Shown here one piece after another: positions 1-5,669 of a DNA stretch of 6,690 bases. The translations under genes were made by a program, and so were the position numbers. Origin of the DNA: Methanoregula sp. (GTDB taxonomy: Archaea; Halobacteriota; Methanomicrobia; Methanomicrobiales; Methanospirillaceae); contig PMDE01000127.1 of assembly GCA_003154335.1 (NCBI GenBank), positions 15,040 to 21,729 on the forward strand. Direction: 5' to 3'. The number at the start of each line of letters is the position of its first letter. Positions within the stretch are counted from its first letter, which is position 1. A model generated the notes under the pieces. It did no database searches and was not told where the DNA came from. It saw only the letters and a list, made by a program, of their open reading frames with translations.

Positions 1-393
1 CTGCTACAGTTTTCTCTCCAGGGTGTCCTGACAAATAAGAATTTTTCATCGGTTGAGCCCTCCCACCGAACTTTGATTAAAATCAAGGATATGTGCTATT
101 TTAACCGCAAGAATCGTTCTGCTTTAACGAGAGAAAATTACGATAGTAACTGGTCCGGAATACATAAAGAAAAAAATTCACGTTATCGGTTCAATCAAAA
201 GCTAAAAAACTGGTGGATAATCAATGAGGCGATAGTCCCAGTCCTTTTCCTCGACCCCGCTACTTCGTGGAGATCGCAATTTGGGACGCTTCAGCGGCGG
301 GGATCGACCTATGGCAAGTCCCCAAAGACGTCAAAGCAAGCCAGTATCATTCAAAAAAATGAGAACTTTTTAGTCGCTGGAATGGGACTATAA
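1..393 (+). pseudogene. Coding-like open frame entering from left edge, probably decayed
   Basis: One frame is open from the first base to a TAA at 391-393 (130 codons), which is long for chance in AT-rich DNA, but no family is recognisable. From about 228 to 359 a second frame reads more like protein than the first, with RYFVEIAIWDASAAGIDLW encoded near 264-320 and a TGA at 360-362. After a TAG at 371-373 a third frame is coding-like to about 540. The simplest reading is the 3' part of a gene broken by frameshifts, with its 5' part outside the window. The alternative is that all three frames are chance openings. No ribosome binding site supports an internal start; the internal TTG at 73 has none. 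No function is proposed. Confidence 0.22.
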
Positions 394-540
394 CCAAATC
401 AAAAACAACGTAACCAGCCGTGGCCCATGGAAGACTCAAGTGATATCCGATATAGAGGAAAAGTTTCCACATCACGGAATGAACACGATCTGTTCAAATT
501 TGTTTCTCACGAACCAAAAAAGGATATATCAATGGGTTTC
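374..540 (+). pseudogene. Possible continuation of the broken reading frame
   Basis: Immediately after the TAG at 371-373 this frame encodes a protein-like stretch beginning SLEWDYNQIKNNVTSRGPW and continuing through WKTQVISDIEEKF. The protein-like composition fades after about 540, where the frame runs antisense into the small membrane protein gene. It has no start codon with a ribosome binding site and would need frameshifts to join the frame used before 360. I read it as a possible remnant of the same lost gene as the stretch to its left. The family is not recognised and a chance open frame cannot be excluded. Confidence 0.15.
516..521 (-). terminator. Oligo-T terminator of the 86-residue membrane protein gene
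   Basis: Six consecutive T residues on the minus strand lie 8 bases past the stop codon at 529-531. Short oligo-T runs terminate transcription intrinsically in archaea without requiring a hairpin. The position right after the gene supports it being a genuine transcription unit. Confidence 0.4.
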
Positions 541-789
541 CCTGCTGTCCTCCTCTTCTTTTGGACCGCGCTCGAGTCCTTTAACCAGGTTCCGCTGAAA
601 CTCCTTGCGGGCTTTACGCAGTTGTAGCTGATTGTACACAGTAAAAAAATTAATCCCGACTATAATAATTACGAGAAAAAGGCTCACCCAGAGCATTACT
701 CCCTGTACAGAAAGGAAGGCCGACCAGAGGAGTCCAACGAACGAGATCAGGTAAAACATGATCCAGGTTCGAAGTTCCGGGAGTTCCAT
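529..789 (-). CDS. Small two-helix membrane protein, function unknown
   Basis: This 86-residue protein is not recognised as a named family. Two hydrophobic segments, about residues 9-27 and 30-51, are separated by a very short turn (VQG), suggesting a helical hairpin in the cytoplasmic membrane. The tail from about 55 onward is soluble and highly charged: a basic part (RKARKEF) and then an acidic end (PKEEEDSRETH). By the positive-inside rule the tail should face the cytoplasm. No Shine-Dalgarno sequence precedes the ATG, but a TATA-like element centred about 29 bases upstream predicts a leaderless transcript, common in archaea. A T6 run follows the stop. It stands alone, with no co-directional neighbour close by. 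Its reality rests on the membrane pattern and the flanking signals. Confidence 0.6.
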   Translation of the reverse strand: MELPELRTWIMFYLISFVGLLWSAFLSVQGVMLWVSLFLVIIIVGINFFTVYNQLQLRKARKEFQRNLVKGLERGPKEEEDSRETH

Positions 790-812
790 GTGAACTCATA
801 GTGGTTGATCCC

Positions 813-824
813 ATAATAAAATAT
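813..824 (-). promoter_or_regulatory. TATA-like promoter element for the 86-residue membrane protein gene
   Basis: On the minus strand this AT-only stretch reads ATATTTTATTAT, with its centre about 29 bases from the ATG at 789. Archaeal TATA boxes sit about 25 bases before the transcription start, so the transcript would begin within a few bases of the start codon and be leaderless or nearly so. It was found by eye. Confidence 0.4.
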
Positions 825-870
825 CCGGCTTTTTTCGAAGACAGACACTCGGACATGCATTTTTATTGTT

Positions 871-892
871 AAATACTTCCCGGGAAATATTT
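871..892. promoter_or_regulatory. 22-base near-perfect palindrome, candidate operator
   Basis: Ten of the eleven base pairs of this dyad match; the only mismatched pair is 876/887. The core TTCCCGGGAA (877-886) is perfect and the flanks are AT-rich. It lies about 80-100 bases upstream of the start of the 529-789 gene and upstream of its TATA-like element, a position that would suit an activator more than a repressor. A dimeric regulator site is the simplest reading; a cruciform or restriction-type palindrome without regulatory meaning is possible. Confidence 0.35.
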
Positions 893-1097
893 CATGTTTT
901 TTATAAATAAAGTGAAACATCGCGGATTGATTTCATTTTATGGTCCCGCCACTAATAGTATAAAAAAGAATAAATAATAGGATTGGGTCTTTTTTTTTTA
1001 TTTCTTGCGAGCAAATTTGTGAGAAAATTTCGTAACTGAGACTAAAAATGAAAAACGCTAATCCTTTTCCGGATAAAGTACAAGGCTAGAACCTGCT

Positions 1098-1190
1098 TTT
1101 TTCTTAGACCTCAAGGGTGAATCCTTCTTGAAACTCCGGGAGCTTCAGCGATGCCCCAGCGACCGCCGATGCGCAGACCCTCCCTGCGAT
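1098..1190 (-). ncRNA. Candidate structured RNA with TATA box, orientation tentative
   Basis: This GC-rich island sits in AT-rich sequence. On the minus strand a strong TATA-like TATATAAAA (about 1206-1214) would place transcription start near 1185. The predicted RNA then begins with a hairpin, CGCAG / CTGCG around a GGAGGGT loop. Further along are a 17-base near-palindrome (1130-1146, arms of 8 with one mismatch) and a hairpin pairing TCAAGG with CCTT-CTTGA (about 1111-1131). The oligo-T runs near 1045-1060 could end the transcript. No long frame with a start codon crosses it. No known RNA family was recognised, and box C/D or H/ACA guides were not identified. A plus-strand transcript is possible but has a weaker promoter. 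Confidence 0.3.
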
Positions 1191-1205
1191 ATGACGGCGT
1201 ATTCT

Positions 1206-1214
1206 TTTTATATA
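1206..1214 (-). promoter_or_regulatory. Strong TATA-like element not tied to a protein gene
   Basis: The minus strand reads TATATAAAA here, close to the archaeal TATA consensus and the best such match noticed in the gene-free gap. No credible protein start follows on the minus strand, so it points to the GC-rich island at 1098-1190 as its transcript. The upstream BRE positions are not clearly purine-rich. Confidence 0.3.
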
Positions 1215-1344
1215 GTCGAGTATGCCGGAAAAAAATAAGGAACTTTTTTTCAATTCATTTCAGATCAGTGGTTTATCGATTTTCACGTCCCCGGAGTAAT
1301 AGTTTTTTTTGGTGTTTTATAAGCAGTTTACTTAACTTTTTCCA

Positions 1345-1460
1345 GGTATCACTTTTTTGTTTGTCTGACCCCAGACTGAGTCTCTCGCGAAGTCGGATCC
1401 CCACAGAGGCGGGGGAGACAGCTTTGAAAATGGCCCCTGGGACGTAATAACTATCGATTG
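1345..1460 (+). ncRNA. Second candidate structured RNA
   Basis: A second GC-rich island runs from about 1360 to 1447. It contains the tight hairpin GTCTG-ACCC-CAGAC (1363-1376), then a nested fold pairing GTCTC with GAGAC around CCCC / GGGG (about 1380-1420). On the plus strand a TATA-like TTTTATAAG near 1315-1323 precedes it, and T7 runs near 1467-1473 and 1482-1488 follow, which together would define a transcript of about 120 bases. Short open frames cross it on both strands but look non-coding. The evidence is composition, base-pairing by eye and flanking signals only. Confidence 0.25.
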
Positions 1461-1518
1461 GAGGATATTTTTTTCGATGGTTTTTTTGAAAAGATCTGGT
1501 GAGAGAATAACACTCTGC

Positions 1519-1539
1519 CATGAAAAAAATCTTTTCATG
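1519..1539 (-). terminator. Hairpin with T7 run after the TPR gene
   Basis: Perfect 8-base arms, CATGAAAA (1519-1526) and TTTTCATG (1532-1539), enclose a 5-base loop. On the minus strand a T7 run (1523-1529) falls in the loop and distal arm, just 11 bases beyond the stop codon of the TPR gene. More oligo-T (minus) follows at 1461 and lower coordinates only weakly. The position fits termination of the 3072-1551 transcript. Confidence 0.4.
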
Positions 1540-1550
1540 AATTCCAGAGT

Positions 1551-2009
1551 TTATCTTCCTGCTTTCCTTTTTTCAGCTTCCATATCGAGAATAATTTCCA
1601 GTTCGAGGGATTTGCCGTATGCTACCTGGGCCTCGTCATTTCTCCCGAGTTCGTCCAGACAGACCCCCTTGATATACCAGGCAGAGGCATCATTTCCGTT
1701 CAGTCCGAGCGCCCTCGTGCAGGCGAACACAGCATCCTCAAACCGTTCGAGATTATACAAGGCATGTCCCTTTTTTGACCATGCTTCAGAATAATTCTGG
1801 TTGAGGGCAATCGCCCGTTCACAGTCCCTGATAGCTTCAGCATTCCTGCCAGTCTCGACAAAAACTGCTGCCCGGAGGTACCATGCTTCCGGGTTTGCAG
1901 GATCAAGCGATAGTGCCTTTTCATAATACGCCATTGCCTCTTTGAATCGTGTGCGGATCGCATAGGAACGCCCCTTCTTTACCAGAGCATCAACTTCCTT
2001 TGAAGTCAT
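1551..2009 (-). CDS. Tetratricopeptide repeat (TPR) protein
   Basis: The 152 residues are almost entirely four tandem 34-residue TPR units, at about 5-37, 39-71, 73-105 and 107-138. Each shows the TPR pattern of W/Y-x2-(K/R)-G/A in helix A and A-x3-Y/C-x-(K/R)-A/S-L in helix B (for example EAWYLRAAVF and EAIRDCERAIAL). A short basic tail ends in EKRKAGR. There is no signal peptide or membrane segment, so it should be a soluble cytoplasmic adaptor built to bind a partner protein; the repeats do not reveal which. A GGAG ribosome binding site (2019-2022) lies 9 bases before the ATG. It starts 34 bases after the stop of the 342-residue gene on the same strand, so the two are probably co-transcribed and may act together. 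TPR proteins of this size are abundant in Methanomicrobiales. Confidence 0.9.
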   Translation of the reverse strand: MTSKEVDALVKKGRSYAIRTRFKEAMAYYEKALSLDPANPEAWYLRAAVFVETGRNAEAIRDCERAIALNQNYSEAWSKKGHALYNLERFEDAVFACTRALGLNGNDASAWYIKGVCLDELGRNDEAQVAYGKSLELEIILDMEAEKRKAGR

Positions 2010-2043
2010 AAACGTCTACTCCATGATATGGTGCACATTCCAT

Positions 2044-3072
2044 TCATGACTCTCCCCGCTCCTCATCAAAAGATGATCGGTCAATCAGATCACCAAAGAT
2101 CTTTTTTAATGCCTCGAATTCATACTCCTTCTTTTTTTCCCGGGCTTCCTGCAGATGTTTTGGGGTTTCCCAGACAAACCAGCTCTTCATGGACATATAA
2201 GAAGTGAAATGATTGGTCATGTTTACCCCAATTTGGTACAGGTCGTGGAAATAATCAAGACCGGGTTCTCCATTCCAGTCAATTTTCTGGAGATATTTCT
2301 CCATGATCTCAAGCATGTTGTCCCCGAAAACTTTTGACTGGTACCATGAGGTATGTGTCCAGCGTGTGGTGAGCATTTCCTTCACTTCCAGATGGTTGAA
2401 CTTCTTCATCTGCGGTATATTGAGGACCGGCATCAGCTCATCTGCAGGGAGGGTCTTTGCCAGATACAGGTCACGGGCATAGAACATCGCCTTATTTAGG
2501 ACAAAATAGCGACGTGGAATAATATCTTCAAACTCCATCATCTCATCCATGTCCTTTTTTCCTTCTTTCATGAGATAGTAGAGCTGGGTTTTCCTTATCT
2601 TGGGCATCCGGTGATAAACACTGGCATTGGTGATCGGGTTCCAGGGTAATTCATTGAGATCCTCATTGAAATTCGTGTAGAGGATATTGAGCATCCGGAT
2701 AAGCTTCTGGACCGGGAGTTTTTTCTCTTTTTTGGCCTCATCCTTAAGCGCGTCAATATAGATCTGGTGCATCCCCTTGTAAACGGAATCTCCGGTAAAC
2801 GAACAGACAAGGTAACGGGATTTTTTTGCCGCCGCTCCTTTAATGAGCAGACGAACGCAGTGCTTTGCAATAATAAAATCTTTTAAAAGACCCATATAAT
2901 GAGCTGGAAAAACAATTATATTTTTTTCGACGTTGTAGGTATAAATATCCACAAGTGTCCCGTTTGGGTCTGCCTCAGGATTACGCAGGAGGGATACATC
3001 TGTGTCCAGGATCTCCTCTGTCTGGCGGATAAAAAGTCGTATAGGCTTTGACAAGGGCATTTCAGTTTTCAT
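2044..3072 (-). CDS. Conserved-looking soluble protein of unknown function
   Basis: The 342-residue product is not recognised. It has no signal peptide or transmembrane segment. The N-terminal third has short strand-like segments (VDIYTYN, then NIIVFP at about 50-56) before an amphipathic helix (about 61-78, DFIIAKHCVRLLIKG). The rest appears helical and rich in aromatic and charged residues, with many Trp, Tyr and His in about 235-310 (for example TRWTHTSWYQSKVFGDNM and DWNGEPGLDYFHDLY). The tail is charged, KKKEYEFEALKK. The ATG at 3072 is preceded by a GGGG about 7 bases upstream; an in-frame ATG at 3060 lacks any such site. It is the first gene of a probable two-gene unit with the TPR protein. 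Codon usage and length argue strongly that it is real. A cytoplasmic role with the TPR partner is inference. Confidence 0.85.
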   Translation of the reverse strand: MKTEMPLSKPIRLFIRQTEEILDTDVSLLRNPEADPNGTLVDIYTYNVEKNIIVFPAHYMGLLKDFIIAKHCVRLLIKGAAAKKSRYLVCSFTGDSVYKGMHQIYIDALKDEAKKEKKLPVQKLIRMLNILYTNFNEDLNELPWNPITNASVYHRMPKIRKTQLYYLMKEGKKDMDEMMEFEDIIPRRYFVLNKAMFYARDLYLAKTLPADELMPVLNIPQMKKFNHLEVKEMLTTRWTHTSWYQSKVFGDNMLEIMEKYLQKIDWNGEPGLDYFHDLYQIGVNMTNHFTSYMSMKSWFVWETPKHLQEAREKKKEYEFEALKKIFGDLIDRSSFDEERGES

Positions 3073-3131
3073 TAGTATTCCCCGGTAAAACTACCAGCAC
3101 TAATCGCGAAGTATCCTGCTGGTTCAATCTG

Positions 3132-3144
3132 AGGGATAATCCCT
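3132..3144. promoter_or_regulatory. 13-base perfect palindrome next to TATA-like element
   Basis: AGGGATAATCCCT is a perfect dyad with 6-base arms and one central base. On the minus strand it begins only 2-3 bases downstream of a TATA-like GGTATATC (about 3146-3152). A protein bound here would overlap the transcription start region of the 342-residue gene, the usual geometry of an archaeal repressor. The start codon is then about 50 bases further on. The TATA assignment is by eye and uncertain. Confidence 0.3.
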
Positions 3145-3316
3145 GATATACCTGATGAATCATTTTTTATGAATACGGCTCTCCGAAGGAAAAAAAACAA
3201 GAAAACTGTTTTGATGTTTTCCCTCCCAAGAAAAAATTTCCTGATGAAGAAGCCGGAATATTTGCATAAGACGGTTTCTTATGGTTTCTTTTTTTGACCG
3301 GGTCTGCTATCCATTC

Positions 3317-3327
3317 AATATATTTAT
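3317..3327 (+). promoter_or_regulatory. TATA-like promoter for the small membrane protein pair
   Basis: The AT-only stretch AATATATTTAT places a transcription start near 3346-3350, giving a short leader before the ATG at 3362. The element lies inside the longer open frame that begins at 3281, so it argues for the start at 3362 over the upstream one. Confidence 0.4.
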
Positions 3328-3361
3328 CAGGTTGACATCGAAAAAGACAATAAGATGGATT

Positions 3362-3550
3362 ATGGCTGACCTTTTTACCGATTTGTTAATTTACATCGCA
3401 ATTGGGATCATGACTTTTGCCATGGGGGCAATTATTGGATATCAGCTTCTCATGATGTATTACATGAAACGATTCATGGTGATTGCGAAGCAATGTTTCG
3501 ATGCCGACTCGGTGGTACCGATTATTGATGAACTGGCAAGGGAGACATAA
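3362..3550 (+). CDS. Small single-pass membrane protein A (tandem paralogue)
   Basis: This 62-residue protein has one hydrophobic segment at about residues 8-34, starting right after a short acidic N-terminus (MADLFTD). It is followed by a basic patch (MKRFMVIAKQ) and a soluble tail ending in PIIDELARET. The basic patch predicts the tail on the cytoplasmic side. The frame is open back to 3281, but the upstream 27 residues look non-coding and the TATA-like element at 3317-3327 lies within them, so I start at 3362; the neighbour B has the same M-x-D-L start. It aligns without gaps to B, sharing F, G, I, Q, Y, P and E at matching positions. B follows after 18 bases, so the two form an operon. 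The family is not recognised; a membrane-anchored partner or hetero-oligomer with B is inference. Confidence 0.65.
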   Translation: MADLFTDLLIYIAIGIMTFAMGAIIGYQLLMMYYMKRFMVIAKQCFDADSVVPIIDELARET

Positions 3551-3568
3551 CGATTGGAGTAAAAGATT

Positions 3569-3751
3569 ATGGTTGACCTCGTAAGTTACGCCCTGATCAG
3601 TGTCACCTGCTTCTGTTTTGGACTGATCGTCAGTTTTCAGATGGCACATATCGCTTACTGCCGCAAGCTCACCATACTTGTGCGAAGATCGATATCGACA
3701 AAAACGATTGCTCCTGTGCTCGTGGAATACGAAGAAGGACGAAAAAAATAA
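3569..3751 (+). CDS. Small single-pass membrane protein B (tandem paralogue)
   Basis: This 60-residue protein starts with MVDLVSY, has one hydrophobic segment at about 5-29, a basic patch (RKLTILVRRS, about 32-41) and a charged tail ending EYEEGRKK. A GGAG at 3556-3559 lies 9 bases before the ATG, a good ribosome binding site. From residue 5 to 53 it aligns with protein A at a constant offset of four residues, with identities at Y7, I10, F15, G18, I20, Q24, Y30, P49 and E53 and many conservative changes. It carries three cysteines (14, 16, 31) in or near the membrane segment that A lacks. A tandem duplication followed by divergence is the best explanation. The function is unknown. Confidence 0.65.
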   Translation: MVDLVSYALISVTCFCFGLIVSFQMAHIAYCRKLTILVRRSISTKTIAPVLVEYEEGRKK

Positions 3752-3755
3752 GTAA

Positions 3756-3761
3756 TTTTTT
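3756..3761 (+). terminator. Oligo-T terminator after small membrane protein pair
   Basis: A T6 run begins 5 bases past the stop codon at 3749-3751 on the plus strand, a standard archaeal intrinsic terminator for the two-gene unit. Confidence 0.45.
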
Positions 3762-3815
3762 AAATCAGGGTTTTAGTGTTAAAGGACTGATGGAGACACT
3801 TTAGTCTGTTGAATT

Positions 3816-3855
3816 AAAAAACAAGGGAGCGGTCATGCATCATTTCCTGAAAAAA
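3816..3855 (-). terminator. Oligo-T terminators after ABCE1
   Basis: On the minus strand, T6 runs occur at 3850-3855 and 3816-3821, the first 15 bases past the ABCE1 stop at 3871-3873. The 119-base convergent gap between the two transcription units therefore carries terminators facing both ways. Confidence 0.4.
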
Positions 3856-3870
3856 TACCCGTTAGCTCAT

Positions 3871-5640
3871 TCATTCGTCAGCTGAATAGTAGTAAAATTC
3901 GCCCCGGGCCTTTTGTTCACGGTCAAGGAATGATCCGGGTTTGTTGATTCTTGGCCGTCCACTCTGGTCACGGCGGAAAGTAACCTCAAGCGCCTCGAGG
4001 AACCGGTTCATGCCTTCCCGCATTAAAAACGGTCCTGCTGCTGTACCCCGCCTGCCCGGTTCCCCTTCAAAGACCAGTATCCGTTCGCTAATCATATCGA
4101 TGAGGTAAATATCGTGGTCGATCACCATGATGCCTGCTGACTTGCCCTCTGCATGGCGTTTGATCATCCGGGTCACCTTGACCCGCTGCTCAACGTCAAG
4201 GTGGGCGCTGGGCTCATCGAGGATGTAAAGATCGGCAGGACTTGACAGGCACCCGGCGATAGCGACCCGCTGGAGCTCTCCCCCACTCAGAGAATCCACC
4301 GGTGACTGAAGAATGACGCCAAGTGAAAGTGATTCGATGATCTCATGCTGGTAGAGGGATGAGTCAAACTTTGTTGAACGCGCCCGGAGGTACGTTTCCA
4401 CCGTATCAGATGTGTCCGCTTTGATATACTGGGGCTTGTACGCGATCCGCAGTGTTGTCTCGATCTTTCCCATTGTGGGGGTTTCAGCACCCGCAAGAAG
4501 CCGGGCAAAGGTACTCTTACCAATACCATTTGCCCCGACGATTCCCAGAACCTCGCCAGCCCTGATCGTTCCACCGGTGACACTCAGGTGAAATGCATCA
4601 TATTCTTTTGTCATTACCGGGATTTCAAAAAGGATTTCCCGATCAGAGCCCTTATCATGAGTCCGTTTTTCAAATACTACTGCCGAATCCCGGAAACGGA
4701 CGTTCTCTTCTGCGAGAAATCCATCGAGGTACTGGTTGATACCGACACGTACTCCTTTTGGACGGGTAATGATACCGAAAACCGCCGGTTTGCCGTACCC
4801 CACGTGAACCGTATCGGCCAGCATGTCAAGAATCGCAAGATCATGCTCAACGATTACGACGGGACGTTCCGAGGCAAGGTCACGGATTAATTTAGCCGCA
4901 GAAATCCGCTGGTAAATATCCAGAAAAGGGGTAATTTCGTCAAAAAAATACAGGTCTGCATCCCGCGCAAGGCATGCGGCAATCGCCACCCTCTGCAGTT
5001 CACCCCCACTCAGCGTACTGATATCGTGGTCCAGGATCGTGTCAAGTTTGAGCACTGGCAGGATTTCTGCAAGTTTGTCGCGTTCATCCGTGGTTTTCAA
5101 CAGATTCTGCACAGTACCGGAAAAAACATTCGGAATAAAATCAATATATTGCGGTTTTGATGCAATCTTTAAGATCTTTTTTGAAACGGTCTGCAGATAA
5201 TCAAAGAGTTCGGTTCCTGAATACCGCTTAAAAATTTCCTCCCAGGCTACTTCGCTGTCAAAGTTTCCCAGGTTGGGACGGAGCTGGCCGGACAGTATCT
5301 TGACTGCCGTACTCTTTCCAATGCCATTTGCCCCTAAAATTCCGGTAACCTTTCCCTCGACGGGTATAGGCAGGCCATACAGGGCAAATCCATTCCTGCC
5401 ATAGCGGTGAGTCGGATGCTCAAGCTCTTCGGGCAGGCTCACGATATCAATCGCATCAAAAGGACACTTCTTGATGCAGATGCCACACCCCACACACAAT
5501 TCTTCAGAAATGACTGCTTTACCGTCTTCGCTGATGACAACCGTTTCATCCCCGGTCCTCACCCGGGGACAATACAGTATACACTCGGTTCCACACTTTT
5601 TGGCATGGCAGCGGTCTTTGTGAACAATAGCAATTCTCAT
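3871..5640 (-). CDS. rli1: ABCE1 / Rli1, ribosome-recycling iron-sulfur ABC ATPase
   Basis: ABCE1 splits post-termination and stalled 70S ribosomes into subunits in the cytoplasm, working with release factor aRF1 or Pelota. The 589 residues match the family length. The iron-sulfur domain has all eight cysteines, in C-x4-C-x3-C-x3-CP (11, 16, 20, 24) and C-x2-C-x2-C-x3-CP (49, 52, 55, 59), fitting two 4Fe-4S clusters. NBD1 has Walker A GANGIGKST (103-111), signature LSGGELQR (210-217), Walker B LYFFDE (230-235) and H-loop H266. NBD2 has Walker A GANGIGKST (369-377), LSGGELQR (451-458), Walker B LYILDEPSAHLD (471-482) and H509. NBD1 reads DEITPFLD where most ABCE1 proteins have DEPSSYLD; catalytic E235 is kept. 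The ATG lies 29 bases past the EMC6-like stop, so the two are probably one transcript, although a T6 run sits between them. No clear Shine-Dalgarno sequence precedes the start. Confidence 0.97.
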   Translation of the reverse strand: MRIAIVHKDRCHAKKCGTECILYCPRVRTGDETVVISEDGKAVISEELCVGCGICIKKCPFDAIDIVSLPEELEHPTHRYGRNGFALYGLPIPVEGKVTGILGANGIGKSTAVKILSGQLRPNLGNFDSEVAWEEIFKRYSGTELFDYLQTVSKKILKIASKPQYIDFIPNVFSGTVQNLLKTTDERDKLAEILPVLKLDTILDHDISTLSGGELQRVAIAACLARDADLYFFDEITPFLDIYQRISAAKLIRDLASERPVVIVEHDLAILDMLADTVHVGYGKPAVFGIITRPKGVRVGINQYLDGFLAEENVRFRDSAVVFEKRTHDKGSDREILFEIPVMTKEYDAFHLSVTGGTIRAGEVLGIVGANGIGKSTFARLLAGAETPTMGKIETTLRIAYKPQYIKADTSDTVETYLRARSTKFDSSLYQHEIIESLSLGVILQSPVDSLSGGELQRVAIAGCLSSPADLYILDEPSAHLDVEQRVKVTRMIKRHAEGKSAGIMVIDHDIYLIDMISERILVFEGEPGRRGTAAGPFLMREGMNRFLEALEVTFRRDQSGRPRINKPGSFLDREQKARGEFYYYSADE

Positions 5641-5648
5641 GAAATCAC

Positions 5649-5654
5649 AAAAAA
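5649..5654 (-). promoter_or_regulatory. T6 run between the EMC6-like gene and ABCE1
   Basis: Six T residues on the minus strand lie inside the 29-base intergenic gap, 8 bases before the ABCE1 ATG. Elsewhere in the window such runs follow gene ends. Here it could attenuate read-through from the EMC6-like gene or be neutral. No separate TATA box for ABCE1 was evident. Confidence 0.2.
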
Positions 5655-5669
5655 GGACGGATTAGTTCA

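Larger units (their letters stand above)
790..1550. other. 760-base gene-free, AT-rich gap with two GC-rich islands
   Basis: No convincing protein gene is present: the open frames on either strand lack membrane, repeat or domain signatures, have no ribosome binding site, and overlap each other in several frames. The background is rich in oligo-T and oligo-A runs (for example about 990-1000 and 1303-1310). Two GC-rich, hairpin-rich islands, about 1098-1190 and 1360-1447, interrupt it and are described separately. A 22-base palindrome lies near its left end and a hairpin terminator at its right end. Confidence 0.6.

Noticed and set aside
1151..1447. Plus-strand open frame of 98 codons
   Set aside because: The translation is Ser/Phe/Arg-rich with no domain, repeat or convincing membrane pattern, the start has no signal, and it crosses both GC-rich islands and oligo-T runs.
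1273..1538. Two overlapping minus-strand open frames of 82 and 68 codons
   Set aside because: They overlap in different frames, lack ribosome binding sites, show no domain or membrane pattern, and run through the hairpin-rich island and the terminator of the TPR gene.
2839..2883. Possible degenerate metallopeptidase (HExxH-like) helix in the 342-residue protein
   Set aside because: The segment FIIAKHCVRLL has a strand-helix setting resembling zincins, but none of the zinc-binding histidines or the glutamate is in place, so the likeness is too weak to name a fold.
3281..3361. 27-residue N-terminal extension of small membrane protein A
   Set aside because: It contains the predicted TATA element, has no ribosome binding site, and the paralogue next door starts at the equivalent of the internal ATG.
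4588..4890. Plus-strand open frame opposite ABCE1
   Set aside because: It is antisense to the linker between the two ATPase domains and has no features of its own.
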